From assembly GCA_035610365.1 (NCBI GenBank), contig CM069433.1, forward strand, positions 60,006,487 to 60,070,486: 64,000 nucleotides of DNA. The letters run 5' to 3'. A model generated the notes under the pieces. The model was not told the DNA's origin and ran no database searches. It was given only the letters and a program-made list of their open reading frames with translations. The translations under genes were made by a program, and so were the position numbers. Origin of the DNA: Aquatica leii (Eukaryota; Arthropoda; Insecta; Coleoptera; Lampyridae). How positions within the stretch are numbered: position 1 is the first letter of the stretch; each line of letters opens with the position of its first letter. Of the stretch, positions 11,141 through 21,257 are shown piece after piece.

Positions 11141-12790
11141 AATCTTTTTTTTTATTTACTGTTTACTAGATGCATTAATGAGTTTTTAATACTTGTAAAT
11201 ACATTTAGTTGTACGCATTGATTTGTATGTTTACATTGGTGAACAAGTATAGTCTTGTGTTTGTTTACATTTGGGTAAATTGTTGTTGCGTTACCGTACT
11301 CGTACGGTGCATTTCTTTTATTACCGTTATTGTACGGTGCATTTGTTGTTTGAATCTTGCTCATTGAAATAATAGTAGGTTCTGCTTGGCAGTTAATTAT
11401 AGGTTAATACCTGTGACTCTAGTTTTTAGTATTTCTCTTTTTTTAAATTATGCATTTATGTATTATTAAAATATTATAACTTATTGTATTTTTACTACTA
11501 TGTTTGGTTATATAACTACTGGTTTCTAGTTGATTTAATTTACTTGTTTTGTTTGTTACAATATACTTTAATTTTTTAGTTTTAATTTTGGTTTATTTAT
11601 GTTTACTGACTGATATGCGCTTATTTTTGTTCGAACTATTGTAATAGTCATACCTAATTTTTTGTTTTGGATTACCTGGCAGCAACTTGACAAAAGTGAT
11701 ATATTTATTATTGCTGTTATCGTTATTAATTCATTTTTGAAATGAAACTAATTGGATATTTAGAACAAGAAAATTTCAACATCGTAACCTTAACCTACGC
11801 AAAAAAATGGATAGGTTACATTGAAAATAGACCATGAACATATGTTAATTCGCAAGTAGTGTATTATAAAAACAGAAAGCGTATATATGTATAAAAAAGA
11901 TTTGATTCTAATACAAACAGGATGCTGATTGACATAAAATTGTTATGATTATTGTTACCGTTCAAACCAACACCATAAAATTATTTATTGAACAGTGACA
12001 AAGTTTGAATTAGTTAAAACTATTGACTAAAAATGGAGCACATACATATAATCACAATAGATAAAATTTTATTTTATTTATTTTCTTAAAATAAAAACAC
12101 TTATTTTTAATGTAGTAATCAGAAAAAAAAGTTATCTCAAATTGAAGACTTGTACTCTCTTGAATATTTTTACTAGATTCAATTAAAGCTGGTTTCAAAC
12201 TAAGAGAATTATATTATATTAAGATTTTTCAGTTTGTTAATACAGGTAACTTATTTTTTTAGGAATAGCTCTTGTTTTAAAGAAATGTCATAGAAATAAT
12301 GCAATGAGTTCTAAAAACAAAGAAAACTATGCACTTCAATGTATAAAACAAAAATTAAAACCATAGAAACATTGATGTTCTAAAATGAAGAAATTTATTT
12401 TATTTTGAGAGTTGTACTTTTAGATAATGCTATGCAGCTACGTGACCGCGTTATCATCTTTGCCTCGAATTGAATGTGTGTATGCATCGTGTGAAAAAGA
12501 TTAATTTAATGTATAGCATTTTTATATTAAGATTGTTGTGATTCGTATTTATGTACTGTCTATTGTGCAAATTGTGCGGTGTATTTAGAACGTTTGTACA
12601 TTTGGCTTGTTTGGACTCGAAGGATTTTATAAGAATTGGGGACCCTTAAAAGAAATTATCTAGAACTACCTACTACAAGTATGTATTGGAATCGCTTTCT
12701 TTTTTTATTAGTGTAAATTTTAACGTGTTATTTTAATGGTGTAATGTTTGACTGTCAATTTTTTTAATTTTAACTTTGTATTTCATTTAT
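11141..12790. other. AT-rich stretch with a short imperfect repeat
   Basis: A motif of the form tacggtgcattt occurs twice in tandem at about 11290-11350. No coding family, terminal repeats or RNA genes were recognised. Confidence 0.5.
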
Positions 12791-12794
12791 ACAG

Positions 12795-12966
12795 AATAAT
12801 GATCCTTGTGTGTTGGCGTTATGGAATCCTGGACCTACTGGTACTGCAATTTTAAAAGCCGCATAGAAATTGGTACACCAGCCAGAGTTCAACTCACTAA
12901 ATGCAGAAGATGTCAAAAATCTTTACTGATGCTTCTCCAAAAAGAAAAGTGCAGTTATTTTTGTTA
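12795..12966 (+). other. Possible terminal exon (unrecognised)
   Basis: A tatacag 3' splice-like site precedes a stretch of clearly lower AT content. Two readings are possible. One ends after ~23 codons (LALWNPGPTGTAILKAA, stop). The other stays open for ~54 codons with paired cysteines (TKCRRCQKSLL, KCSYFC) to a stop at about 12966. No upstream exon is seen and I do not recognise the protein. It could equally be remnant transposon coding sequence. Confidence 0.25.
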
Positions 12967-14084
12967 AATTCATTTATTTTTTATAACAATTTATAACACT
13001 CATAAATATATATATATATATTGTATGTCTAATTAAAATTTAAATAGAAGTTTTTTATTTCTATTCTGCTTTCACATAAACATTAACTTTTAAGTCAAAT
13101 TACAGTGAAGATTAAATTAACAAACTCACGTACACAAACTAAATCAATATGTCTTTAGTTATAAACCAGATGAATTTGATTTAAACATTCAGATACTCAA
13201 TAAATTGTATATGATAGATCAAATTAAATACCTTGTACATTAAAACAAGAGAACCAGGACTTTGAAACGATCATTGCTAGCATTGAAATGAGAATATCAA
13301 ACTATCTTGTTTTGAAATTCTAATTTTTTTATTGTTAGTAAATATCTGTAAGGAAACGCTTTACTTGTTTTAAGAAAATAAGTCTTAGAATTATATGAAA
13401 GTCACTATTTACTCAAAATAAAGTAATTTACCTTAAATCGAGAGAATTTTTTTTGTGATAATTTTTTTCTTTTTTTATTGTATTTTATTTAACAATTTAT
13501 ATAAACAGAAAACTGCACGCGTTTTTTATCCTCCTAAACAATACTCGAATAAACTTTAAAAGATGAAAGTATACAAAGAAGCCACAGATACTTTAATACC
13601 ACTAATTGCATACTTTTGTAGTAAGTATTAAGTCACTTTCCTTGATGTTTTTATTTACGTCATGTCAAAAGATTGTTGCAATTAATACAAAAAGAAACTA
13701 ATAACCGTAAGGTATAAAACTAAAACATTCTAATATTTTTTTATCTTAATTAATTAAAATTTTATTTTACAAATAAACCTATTTATTTACTAAACTTGAT
13801 AATAACTTTGATATATAAAGTAACATTGTAGTTAATATCTTCATTAATTGTAACTATGCATAAGTTAGTGTTTAGAATATCTTAACTTAATGATTTATAT
13901 AAATAGCCGTAACAAAAATTGTTAGCATTTTATTAATTGATTGCGCGCGTATGTGGATTAATAAAACAGTACTTTAAACGATAAATCTAAAAACACTATT
14001 TCATAAAGCAATACACAACATGCAAAAAAACTTATAAAAAAATTAATGTGTTTTTAGTTTAGTGACAGTTTAGAGTTGTTACAT
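12967..14084. other. AT-rich stretch with (TA)n microsatellite
   Basis: A short (TA)n run lies at 13007-13020. Nothing else is recognised on either strand. Confidence 0.5.
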
Positions 14085-14215
14085 CCGCAGGTGTAGAACT
14101 GTAGCCTGAAAGTTGCGGTTCACAGCTGCGAGCGGATTTACAGCCGAGTAGAGCTTAGCTCAAGGCTGCCACAGCAGTAAAGTGTCCCCGAATTTCCCTC
14201 ATTTTATGATCATTC
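14085..14215 (-). other. GC-richer patch with minus-strand reading frame
   Basis: This ~130-bp patch stands out from its surroundings in GC content. On the minus strand a frame starts with ATG near 14203 (MREIRGHFTAVAALS), meets one stop and continues (ALLGCKSARSCEPQLSGY, SSTPADV) until a second stop past 14060. Plausible explanations are a small repeat-encoded peptide, a conserved exon or a chance frame. I cannot name it. Confidence 0.3.
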
Positions 14216-15133
14216 TATGCAGACTCCTAGATATTTCTCACTGTAAAAGGAAATGGACTGTCACTATATCACTTTGGATTTGATATGCTTTCCAACTCGC
14301 ATTTAAATGGTACATACAGAACCTATTAACATTATATATTTATACGAGAACATATAGCTGAGGTTCAGTATTGATATTTTATACAATTGTATGTGTATTT
14401 AATTTTTTAAAAAACGCACATATTAATAATATTTAACATTGTTTGATAAATAAATTTATGTTAATATTAAACTTTACTACGTTTTAAATAAAATTACTAA
14501 TATAAAAAATGAACTTTAAAATTAACACTCTAAAAAATTATAATATAATTAAAAATAACACTTGGAAATATTTTTATTAAAAAATAGTGTTACACAGAAA
14601 AACATTATTATATAATCAGCTACGCATTAACAACATTTGGTGTACACATCTAGAATAATAATTCAATTAATTAATTTTGTATGCAATACTACCTTATTCT
14701 AAATATATTGTTTTTTATTTATTTTTTTGTAAATTATATAAAACATTATTATTAAAGTACAATCAGAAAGTAAACCATGTTTATGTACAACTTTGGGTTT
14801 ATTATTATGGTTTAGGATAAATGTACAAAAATGTTATATATTTTTTTGTTAATTATTAATCTTATTAGACCAAAAATATGTTTAAAAAAAATAAAAGTAT
14901 TTTTAATAACAAAATACATAAATCATTTTAATATAACATTTATTTTTAGAATAAGAAACAAAACAGGGATGGTATGTGGCGCTTATAAGGTAGTTGTTAA
15001 TTACTCTAGTTCGAAAAACAAAACGGACTGTAGATTTACATATTTAAATTTATTTTTAATTAACATACGTTAAACATGAGAGTAACAAACTTAATGATAA
15101 ACTTAAAACTATTGCAAATTAAAAGAAAATATT
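14216..15133. other. AT-rich stretch including the outer part of a split BEL LTR
   Basis: The gypsy element at 15138 sits inside a minus-strand BEL LTR whose start is at 21862, so the rest of that LTR should run down from 15137 for a few hundred bases. Its far end cannot be fixed without the partner LTR. No genes are visible. Confidence 0.4.
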
Positions 15134-15137
15134 ACTT

Positions 15138-15592
15138 TGTAACGAATTTATTACTTAAAAACTAATTTATTTAAACGATTAAAACTACGTTTACTTATTA
15201 TAGAAATATGTATACTTTTAAATCAACGGAACTAATTAAATCTAATAATAAAAACACTTACACTATAATTTATGTATCACCGTTGTATAACACTTAAGAT
15301 AACTAACACGAGATAAGATAACGTCCTCGGATTTCACAGCTGATAGTCACGTTTACTCGATTTATTTAAAACTCCGCACGTGCTAATCACTTATTTATCT
15401 TCACTTGCTTATTTATTTAATACTGCATGCATTCACATTCCAGCAATAACTGACCTACGATTTCCATCTTCGGCTTTTATAGACATCAGCGAATTCTTCT
15501 CGATCGTTCCTCACTTTTCGCTATATTTTCTAGAAACTAGATAACAGTTCTAGAAGGCTCTTGCATTTGCAACTAATTTCTCGGACGTTTCA
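15138..15592 (-). repeat. Gypsy 3' LTR
   Basis: 455 bp, reading TGAAACG...TTACA on the minus strand. It differs from the other LTR only at 15573 (c here, g at 21693). That base makes the stop codon of the integrase-macrodomain frame. A polyadenylation-type AATAAA on the minus strand lies at 15147-15152. Confidence 0.95.
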
Positions 15593-17417
15593 CTGCCCCC
15601 TTCTTAGGACTGTTCTGTCCCAGAACAGGAGACTGGATGCGACACCGGTAAAAGGGATCGTGGCGATAGCGGCAGCTTCCTCCATTTCGGCAACTTCCTT
15701 GACCATAAAAGTAACAGTCAATGGACTTTTCCTGACCCAATACTCTCCTCGGTTGGTAACTACATACCAACACTTGAACGCCTGTTCCTCGGAAGACGAC
15801 CTCCAACATGTTTCGAACTGTCCTCCAATTCAATTGGTCTAAGCCACAACCAAGCTTGGGTACTGCCAATTTCTTAACATGATGGAACTCCATTTGTCTC
15901 TTGAGACTCCATAATGTTCGCCACAGATCTTTGTATAACGGCTTGACACGTGAGTATTTCTTGGTGACCAGATAGAAAACGAAGCGTCCGTCACCACGTA
16001 GTCCTAAAACCTTTCCGACTGCCGGTTGCTGTCTTCGTAATTCATCTAGCTGTCCAAACTTCTTTTTAAACACGACTGCAACCCCTTTGGACATGTCAAG
16101 CTCCTCGCTCACGCAATGTGCGATGGCGTAATCTTTTTGTGTCTGGAACAGGTCTTGTTGTTCCTCGGTGGTAACTCCGAACCTAGCTTTTCCAGAACCT
16201 CCGTATAAGTTCATAAACTTTTCGAACTCCATTTCTTCGATTGGATTCCTGGTGCTGCTACTTATTACTCTGGTTCGGACCTGAACTTGCGGATTGTGGT
16301 TATCGCCAGCAAACGGGGCTAGACGATCGACGTGGACCACTTTTGGCTTGCCTCTGGGCGGTTTTCGGATGCGGTATATAACGTCGTTAATACGCTGCAC
16401 GACTTCATAGGGGCCCTCCCATTGCCTTTGCAGCTTCGGCGACAAACCACGTCTCCTTTGAGGGTTATACAACCAAACCAAATCGCCAGGTTGAAACCCA
16501 CCATTTTTCGCCTTGACGTCATATCTTGTTTTCATCCTGTCGCTGGCAATTTGTGTGTTTTTACGAACCTCTTCATGTACTTCGTCTAGCCTCTTTGCCA
16601 GCTTGCTGACGTAATCTCCTCCAGCGACTTCTTCTTCCGGTCTTCGTCCAAATTGAAGATCGCATGGTAATCTTATCTCACGACCGAGCATGACACAGGA
16701 TGGTGTTTGGCCTGTGCTTTCGTGAACGGATGATCGGTACGCCATTAAGAAGAGGTGCAAGTACTGATCCCAGTCTCTTTGATGTTCGGACACTACCTTG
16801 GCTAAGTACTTGCCCATTGTTCGATTCATCCGTTCAACCATGCCATCAGACTGAGGATGGAGAGGCGTTGTCCTAGTCTTTTTAATTCCTAACAGTCGGC
16901 AAACTTCTTGAAACAGCCCAGACTCAAAATTGCGGCCTTGATCGGAGTGTAATTCCAACGGAACTCCAAACCGGCAGAAAAACTCCTTTACTAATACGTC
17001 TGCGACTGTAGCTGCTTCCTGATTGGGTATGGCGTAAGCCTCCGTCCATTTCGTGAAATAATCCATCGCCACCAAGATGTATTTATTTCCCGAATCGGAT
17101 TCTGGGAACGGCCCTGCGATGTCAATCGCTACTCTTTCTAAAGGGCTTCCTACGTTGTATTGTTTCATGGGTGCTTTGCGCTTTCTCGCTGGACCATTTC
17201 CTGAAGCGCAGACTATGCATTTACGGCACCATTTCATGACGTCCTCTTTGCAGTTCATCCAGTAGAATCGTTCTCGCACTTTACCCAACGTCTTCTTAAT
17301 GCCAAAGTGTCCTCCTGATGTCCCATCGTGGAGATGCTTCAACACTTCAGTCACCCTGCTTTTCGGCACTACCAGCTGTAGTTTGTTTCCCGTGCCCTCG
17401 GCACTTTCTAGGATCGC
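15573..17417 (-). CDS. pol: Gypsy pol: integrase, TARG1-like macrodomain, CCCH zinc finger
   Basis: This open frame is the C-terminal part of the polyprotein; residue numbers count from the codon at 17369. Integrase: zinc-binding H14, H21, C51, C54; catalytic D83, D143, E179 (35 residues between the last two); GPY/F-type module near 296-352. In the same frame, residues 402-540 (plus-strand 15750-16166) form a macrodomain resembling the ADP-ribosyl-glutamate hydrolase TARG1/OARD1: VVFKKKFG, GDGRFVFYLVTKK and PKLGCGLDQLNW align, with K470 and D511 at the positions of the human catalytic Lys84 and Asp125. Residues 552-570 form a CCCH finger (C-x7-C-x5-C-x3-H). The frame ends at a TAG inside the 3' LTR. 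A break at about 17411 separates it from the RNase H frame. Hydrolase activity is inferred. Confidence 0.93.
   Translation of the reverse strand, partial: AILESAEGTGNKLQLVVPKSRVTEVLKHLHDGTSGGHFGIKKTLGKVRERFYWMNCKEDVMKWCRKCIVCASGNGPARKRKAPMKQYNVGSPLERVAIDIAGPFPESDSGNKYILVAMDYFTKWTEAYAIPNQEAATVADVLVKEFFCRFGVPLELHSDQGRNFESGLFQEVCRLLGIKKTRTTPLHPQSDGMVERMNRTMGKYLAKVVSEHQRDWDQYLHLFLMAYRSSVHESTGQTPSCVMLGREIRLPCDLQFGRRPEEEVAGGDYVSKLAKRLDEVHEEVRKNTQIASDRMKTRYDVKAKNGGFQPGDLVWLYNPQRRRGLSPKLQRQWEGPYEVVQRINDVIYRIRKPPRGKPKVVHVDRLAPFAGDNHNPQVQVRTRVISSSTRNPIEEMEFEKFMNLYGGSGKARFGVTTEEQQDLFQTQKDYAIAHCVSEELDMSKGVAVVFKKKFGQLDELRRQQPAVGKVLGLRGDGRFVFYLVTKKYSRVKPLYKDLWRTLWSLKRQMEFHHVKKLAVPKLGCGLDQLNWRTVRNMLEVVFRGTGVQVLVCSYQPRRVLGQEKSIDCYFYGQGSCRNGGSCRYRHDPFYRCRIQSPVLGQNSPKKGAVKRPRN
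15593..15606 (-). other. Gypsy polypurine tract
   Basis: On the minus strand the purine-rich AAGAAGGGGGCAG abuts the TG of the 3' LTR, the expected primer for plus-strand synthesis. It also lies within the coding frame. Confidence 0.8.
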
Positions 17418-17962
17418 TTAAGAAGACCGTCTTCTACTATCAAGGAGTCCCACTGCGCCCAGTACGCTTTGATATTTTTGCCCAAAGCACTCACTTCTTC
17501 CCAGGTTGGTCGTCGGCCGCTTTCTTTCCAGTCGAGGAGTAGTCTTATTTCAGGATCGTCTTCTTGTTCGCGACGTAACTGCTTAGGTTCCCACTCATCA
17601 TCAACCATAGCAGTTCTCCGGAGACATTCGACTTTTTCTTCCAGTCGCGAACAATGGCTGCAGTCCGCCGGACATGGTCTTCTGGATAAGGCATCAGCGT
17701 TCCGATGACTGCTTCCGGCACGGTGTTCTGTGTCGTAGTCATACTCTTGCAGTCTCTCGATCCATCTTGCTACTTGTCCTTCTGGGTTACGGAACTGCAG
17801 TAGCCATTTTAAAGCGGCGTGGTCTGTTCTCAGTAAAAATCTTCGTCCATACAAATACTTGTAGAAATGTTCGATGGACTTAACGACTGCTAACAGCTCC
17901 CTCCTAGTCACGCAATAATTCCTTTCTGGCCTAGACAAAACCTTGCTAAAGTACGCGATCAC
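17408..17962 (-). CDS. pol: Gypsy pol: RNase H and linker to integrase
   Basis: RNase H of Ty3/gypsy type: IAYFSKVLSRPERNYCVTRR, E22 in RRELLAVV, D47 in LRTDHAAL and D90 in RNADALSR. The first catalytic Asp lies in DTDAS of the preceding frame, so a one-base break near 17980 splits this domain. A linker rich in charged residues (EWEPKQLRREQ) leads to the integrase. Another one-base loss near 17411 ends the frame at a TAG where related elements run straight on. The first ATG-like codon is not a translation start. Confidence 0.85.
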   Translation of the reverse strand: MIAYFSKVLSRPERNYCVTRRELLAVVKSIEHFYKYLYGRRFLLRTDHAALKWLLQFRNPEGQVARWIERLQEYDYDTEHRAGSSHRNADALSRRPCPADCSHCSRLEEKVECLRRTAMVDDEWEPKQLRREQEDDPEIRLLLDWKESGRRPTWEEVSALGKNIKAYWAQWDSLIVEDGLLKRS

Positions 17963-18578
17963 CTTTTCTTGTCCATCTTGAACCTGCAGAAAGGACCGCG
18001 CCTATGGCCATATTGCTTGCGTCGGTATCCAAAACAAACTTTCCATCTTCTCGTGGATAACTCAAAATTGGCGAAGTGACTAGGGCCTGTTTTAGTTGAT
18101 TAAAAGAATTTTCGCAGTCTTCATTCCATCTAAATTCTGCTTTTTCTTCGGTTAGTTTTGTCAATGGTTTGGCAATATTGGCAAATCCGGGGACAAATCT
18201 TCTATAATAAGTGCACAACCCAAGGAAACTTCGGACCTGATGTTTGTCGATCGGTCTTGGCCATGCTTGCACTGCTCGGATTTTGTCTGGGTCAGCCCTT
18301 ACTCCGTCTCTAGATACGACGTGGCCAAGGTATTGGACTTCCTTCTTAAATACGTGGCACTTCTTTGGGCTCAGTTTGAGGTTAGCCCCACGTAATCTCT
18401 GGAACACTTCCTTCAAGTTGTTTAAGTGCTCTTCAAACGACCTTCCAACCACGATCACGTCGTCCAGGTAGACCAAGCACGTCTTCCAAGACAATCCGCG
18501 CAAGATGGTCTCCATCAAACGCTCGAACGTTGCAGGAGCGTTACACAGGCCGAAGGGCATTACAGTGAACTGCCACAA
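17946..18578 (-). CDS. pol: Gypsy pol: reverse transcriptase palm/thumb and RNase H start
   Basis: Residues 1-20 hold QFTVMPFGLCNAPATFERLM and residues 35-43 the catalytic LVYLDDVIV (Tyr37, Asp39, Asp40). GHVVSRDGV, RSFLGLCTYYRRFV and FVLDTDASN follow, giving the thumb and connection and then the first RNase H Asp. About 120 bases between this frame and the upstream RT part (18579-18701) are coding but lie in another frame (motifs [24 protein letters not shown]), implying two compensating one-base indels. Confidence 0.9.
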   Translation of the reverse strand: MWQFTVMPFGLCNAPATFERLMETILRGLSWKTCLVYLDDVIVVGRSFEEHLNNLKEVFQRLRGANLKLSPKKCHVFKKEVQYLGHVVSRDGVRADPDKIRAVQAWPRPIDKHQVRSFLGLCTYYRRFVPGFANIAKPLTKLTEEKAEFRWNEDCENSFNQLKQALVTSPILSYPREDGKFVLDTDASNMAIGAVLSAGSRWTRKGDRVL

Positions 18579-18701
18579 ACCAGTTCCGATCGTAAAGCTG
18601 TTTTTTCACGATCCTTGGGTTCTAATTCTACCTGCCAGTATCCACTCTTTAAATCTAACGTAGAAAACCACTGGGATCCTGACAGGGTGTCTAGCGTATC
18701 G
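18579..18701 (-). pseudogene. pol: Gypsy RT segment in shifted frame
   Basis: Read on the minus strand in a third frame, this stretch gives the expected RT fingers/palm motifs DTLDTLSGSQWFSTLDLKSG and WQVELEPKDREK. The first catalytic Asp of the RT (STLDLKSG) is present. The frames before and after are in phase with each other, so one-base losses at both edges explain the break. Confidence 0.85.
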
Positions 18702-20885
18702 TCAATTCTGGGTAAAGGGTAGCTGTCCTTTGGTCACGTCGTTTAGCAGCCTGTAGTCTACGCAAAACCTCGTTGATCCATCCTTCTTCTTCACGAGTAC
18801 CACTGGGGATGCCCATGGACTACTTGAAGGTTCAATCACGCCTTCTCTCTCCATATCCGTAATTATTTGTTCGGCTTCTTCTCTTTTCGCCAAAGGAAGT
18901 CTGCGTGGATGTTGTCGTATCGGCCGAGCGTCTCCGGTATTAATTTTATGTTTCACCACGTTAGTTCTTCCTTTGGAGCCACTCTCCAGCGCGAACACAT
19001 CTTGGTACTCTTGGATCAACACTTTAACTTTAGCCAGCTGGTCTTGGCTGAGGTTTTGGCATTTGGTGGTAAGAATGTCCAATAGATGTTGTGGACACTT
19101 CTTCGGCGGCGTATCTTCGTTCGTCTTCACGCATCTCACAATTTGTGATACTGGCGTGCATTGGCCTACCACGGTCTTCTTTTTCAACGTTACAGGATCT
19201 GAGTTGATGTTTAAGATCCTTACTGGCATCGTCTTCTTTACTCGTACTAAGGTTCTGGCAACGAGTAGTCCCTTTTCAACTAAACCGCCTTCCATTGGTT
19301 CAATCGCGCGTATGTAGCCTTCCCGGAGATTTCCATCCAGGCGTGCCATCACCACACTTTCCGTCCTTGCAGGCAGAATCACGTCTTCACTCAACAAGAC
19401 TCGCACGGCTGCCTTCTCTGACGAATGAAAAGGAATTTCTTCATTGTCGATCTTCAGGACATCGTTCTTCATATCCAAATGGAACCCATACTTCTTTATC
19501 ACGTCCATTCCCAGGATAACTTCTTCCGTGATGTCGGCTACCAGTACTTGATGGTCGAGTACTCCATTTCCCAAACCAATGGTTACTTTGACTTGTCCGT
19601 GAGTAGGTATTTCGTCGCCCGTCGCCGTTCGAAGTCGTACTGTTACTGGTGATGTCTTCTCGTTTTCCAATAACATGTCAGGACGAATGATGGTCTTCGT
19701 CGCTCCCGTGTCAACCAGTAACTGGACGCTTCTCCCATTGATCTTGCCATCGAGATAAATGCTATGCAATTGCTCCCTAGGCGATGCCATTTGGATGGTA
19801 ATCTCCGGGGCATGGCTCGTTGAGGTCGACTTTCGCCCCATTCGGTCGACCCGTTCTAGTTTTCCGGACGCTCTTCTCGTCTTCTTTTTGGGCTTAGTAC
19901 AACGGCGTCGTACATGGCCCACTTCTCCGCAGTTCCAGCACGTCAGTTCTCTTCCTCGAGCTTCTCGTTCCCGAAATACCCGTCGCACTATGTCTTCAAT
20001 GCTTTCTTCTGTGTGCGAGGATACTTCTGCAGCACAACGGAGCTTATGGCTGCCTCGGTGCGACGCTTGTTTCGCCGCCTCGAACTCCAGAGCATGGGTT
20101 AATGCGTCATCTAACGTCTTCGGTCGAGCTAACCGGAGGGTCTGCTGTGTTTCGCTGTCTCGGAGGCCATCTACAAAAGTTTGAATAGCTAACTGCTCCA
20201 GGAAGGTATCCGGTGCTGTAGGATACGCAAGCCGTGTTAATCTAGCGATGTCAGCCTCAAACTCTTGAAGACTTTCGGCAGCTTTCTGAACCCGACTTTT
20301 AATTTGAGCTTGGTATACTTGTTGAAGATGAGCATCCCCATATCTCATTTCTAATCGTGATATTAAGAGTTCGTAATTTTCTTGCAGATGGTCCGGAACA
20401 GTTTGTAAAATTCCCAGCGCTTCTCCACGTAAGGACACTATTAAAGACGTCGCTTTCTGCTTGTTGCTCCAACCATTAGCAGTAGCTGCGGCTTCAAACT
20501 GCTTGTAGTAGGTTGACCATGGAACTTTACCATCAAAATTCGGAGGTACAAGTTTGAATTTATGAGTGTTTTCTTCTCGATGGTCCATTATTAAATCTTC
20601 ACTCGTGACGCTTCCTTCGCCGTGACAATTCAATCGACTTATTCTTTCTTCAAGCAGTTTCATTCTGTCTTCTAGTTTGTCCTCTATTGCTTCCATTTTC
20701 TCATTCATAGATTCGCAAATTTCTTCTCTTAAATTTAACATGTCTGCTTGAGTTTCCTCTTGAACAATCTTGATTTGATTTTCTATGCTCGTTCGTATTT
20801 CTTCTTTTAAACTTCTAGAACTTTCCTCCATTTTCTGAGAATGTTCGAAGAGTTTTTCTTCCATTCTTCTTGAATTTTCTTCCAT
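18702..20885 (-). CDS. gag-pol: Gypsy Gag, protease and RT N-terminus in one frame
   Basis: A 727-codon open frame. Residues 1-85 are a charged coiled coil ([11 protein letters not shown]-type repeats). Residues 100-290 are the gag core ([35 protein letters not shown]). A CCHC knuckle spans C316, C319, H324 and C329 ([14 protein letters not shown]). The protease active site is [10 protein letters not shown] at 390-399, with later ILGMDVI. RT begins near 650 ([31 protein letters not shown]). Gag and Pol share a frame with no stop or shift between them, unlike many gypsy elements. The 5' end of gag lies in another frame at 20886-21078. Confidence 0.92.
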   Translation of the reverse strand: MEENSRRMEEKLFEHSQKMEESSRSLKEEIRTSIENQIKIVQEETQADMLNLREEICESMNEKMEAIEDKLEDRMKLLEERISRLNCHGEGSVTSEDLIMDHREENTHKFKLVPPNFDGKVPWSTYYKQFEAAATANGWSNKQKATSLIVSLRGEALGILQTVPDHLQENYELLISRLEMRYGDAHLQQVYQAQIKSRVQKAAESLQEFEADIARLTRLAYPTAPDTFLEQLAIQTFVDGLRDSETQQTLRLARPKTLDDALTHALEFEAAKQASHRGSHKLRCAAEVSSHTEESIEDIVRRVFREREARGRELTCWNCGEVGHVRRRCTKPKKKTRRASGKLERVDRMGRKSTSTSHAPEITIQMASPREQLHSIYLDGKINGRSVQLLVDTGATKTIIRPDMLLENEKTSPVTVRLRTATGDEIPTHGQVKVTIGLGNGVLDHQVLVADITEEVILGMDVIKKYGFHLDMKNDVLKIDNEEIPFHSSEKAAVRVLLSEDVILPARTESVVMARLDGNLREGYIRAIEPMEGGLVEKGLLVARTLVRVKKTMPVRILNINSDPVTLKKKTVVGQCTPVSQIVRCVKTNEDTPPKKCPQHLLDILTTKCQNLSQDQLAKVKVLIQEYQDVFALESGSKGRTNVVKHKINTGDARPIRQHPRRLPLAKREEAEQIITDMEREGVIEPSSSPWASPVVLVKKKDGSTRFCVDYRLLNDVTKGQLPFTQN

Positions 20886-21078
20886 TTTTCTGGAATTTTC
20901 CGTCAGTTTTCTTCAATTTTTGTGAATTTTCGTGAAACTTTTCTTCCATGTTTCTAGAATTTTCGGACAGTTTTGTTTCGATTTTCTGAGAATTTTCGCC
21001 CATTTTCCTATTCATCGATTCGAGAATTTCAAGTATTTTTGAATCCATTTTAACTGCTTGCAAACGCGTCACCGGCAT
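20886..21078 (-). CDS. gag: Gypsy Gag N-terminus (frame-broken)
   Basis: Starts [23 protein letters not shown] at 21076-21078 is the likely true Gag start, ~180 bases inside the 5' [22 protein letters not shown] continues the coiled-coil repeat of the next frame, so a one-base indel near 20905 split them. The repeats (ENSxKMEE-like) predict a long helix that may assist Gag assembly. Confidence 0.8.
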
Positions 21079-21236
21079 AAATTTAAATATAACACGAATA
21101 TAAAGTTTTTAAATACACTACTTTATAAACAAACACGCGTATCGTATCTCGAGCGATAATAAATTACTTAATGGTATTTACACTAATAAAAATCGCGAAC
21201 AGCTTTATCTATTTACACGATTTCCACGGGTTTAAA

Positions 21237-21254
21237 ACCGAACACCTGATACCA
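21237..21254 (-). other. Gypsy primer-binding site candidate
   Basis: Three bases inside the 5' LTR the minus strand reads TGGTATCAGGTGTTCGG. The TGG start fits pairing with a tRNA CCA end. The tRNA species is not assigned here; the host tRNA set would identify it. Confidence 0.6.
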
Positions 21255-21257
21255 ATT

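Noticed and set aside
11152-11364. Minus-strand frame with NAPYxxGN repeats
   Set aside because: Comes from a short imperfect tandem DNA repeat; no further support for coding.
17400-18710. Programmed ribosomal frameshifting as the reason for the gypsy frame changes
   Set aside because: The breaks fall within RNase H, RT and the RNase H-integrase linker, without slippery heptamers, and related elements have no shifts there.
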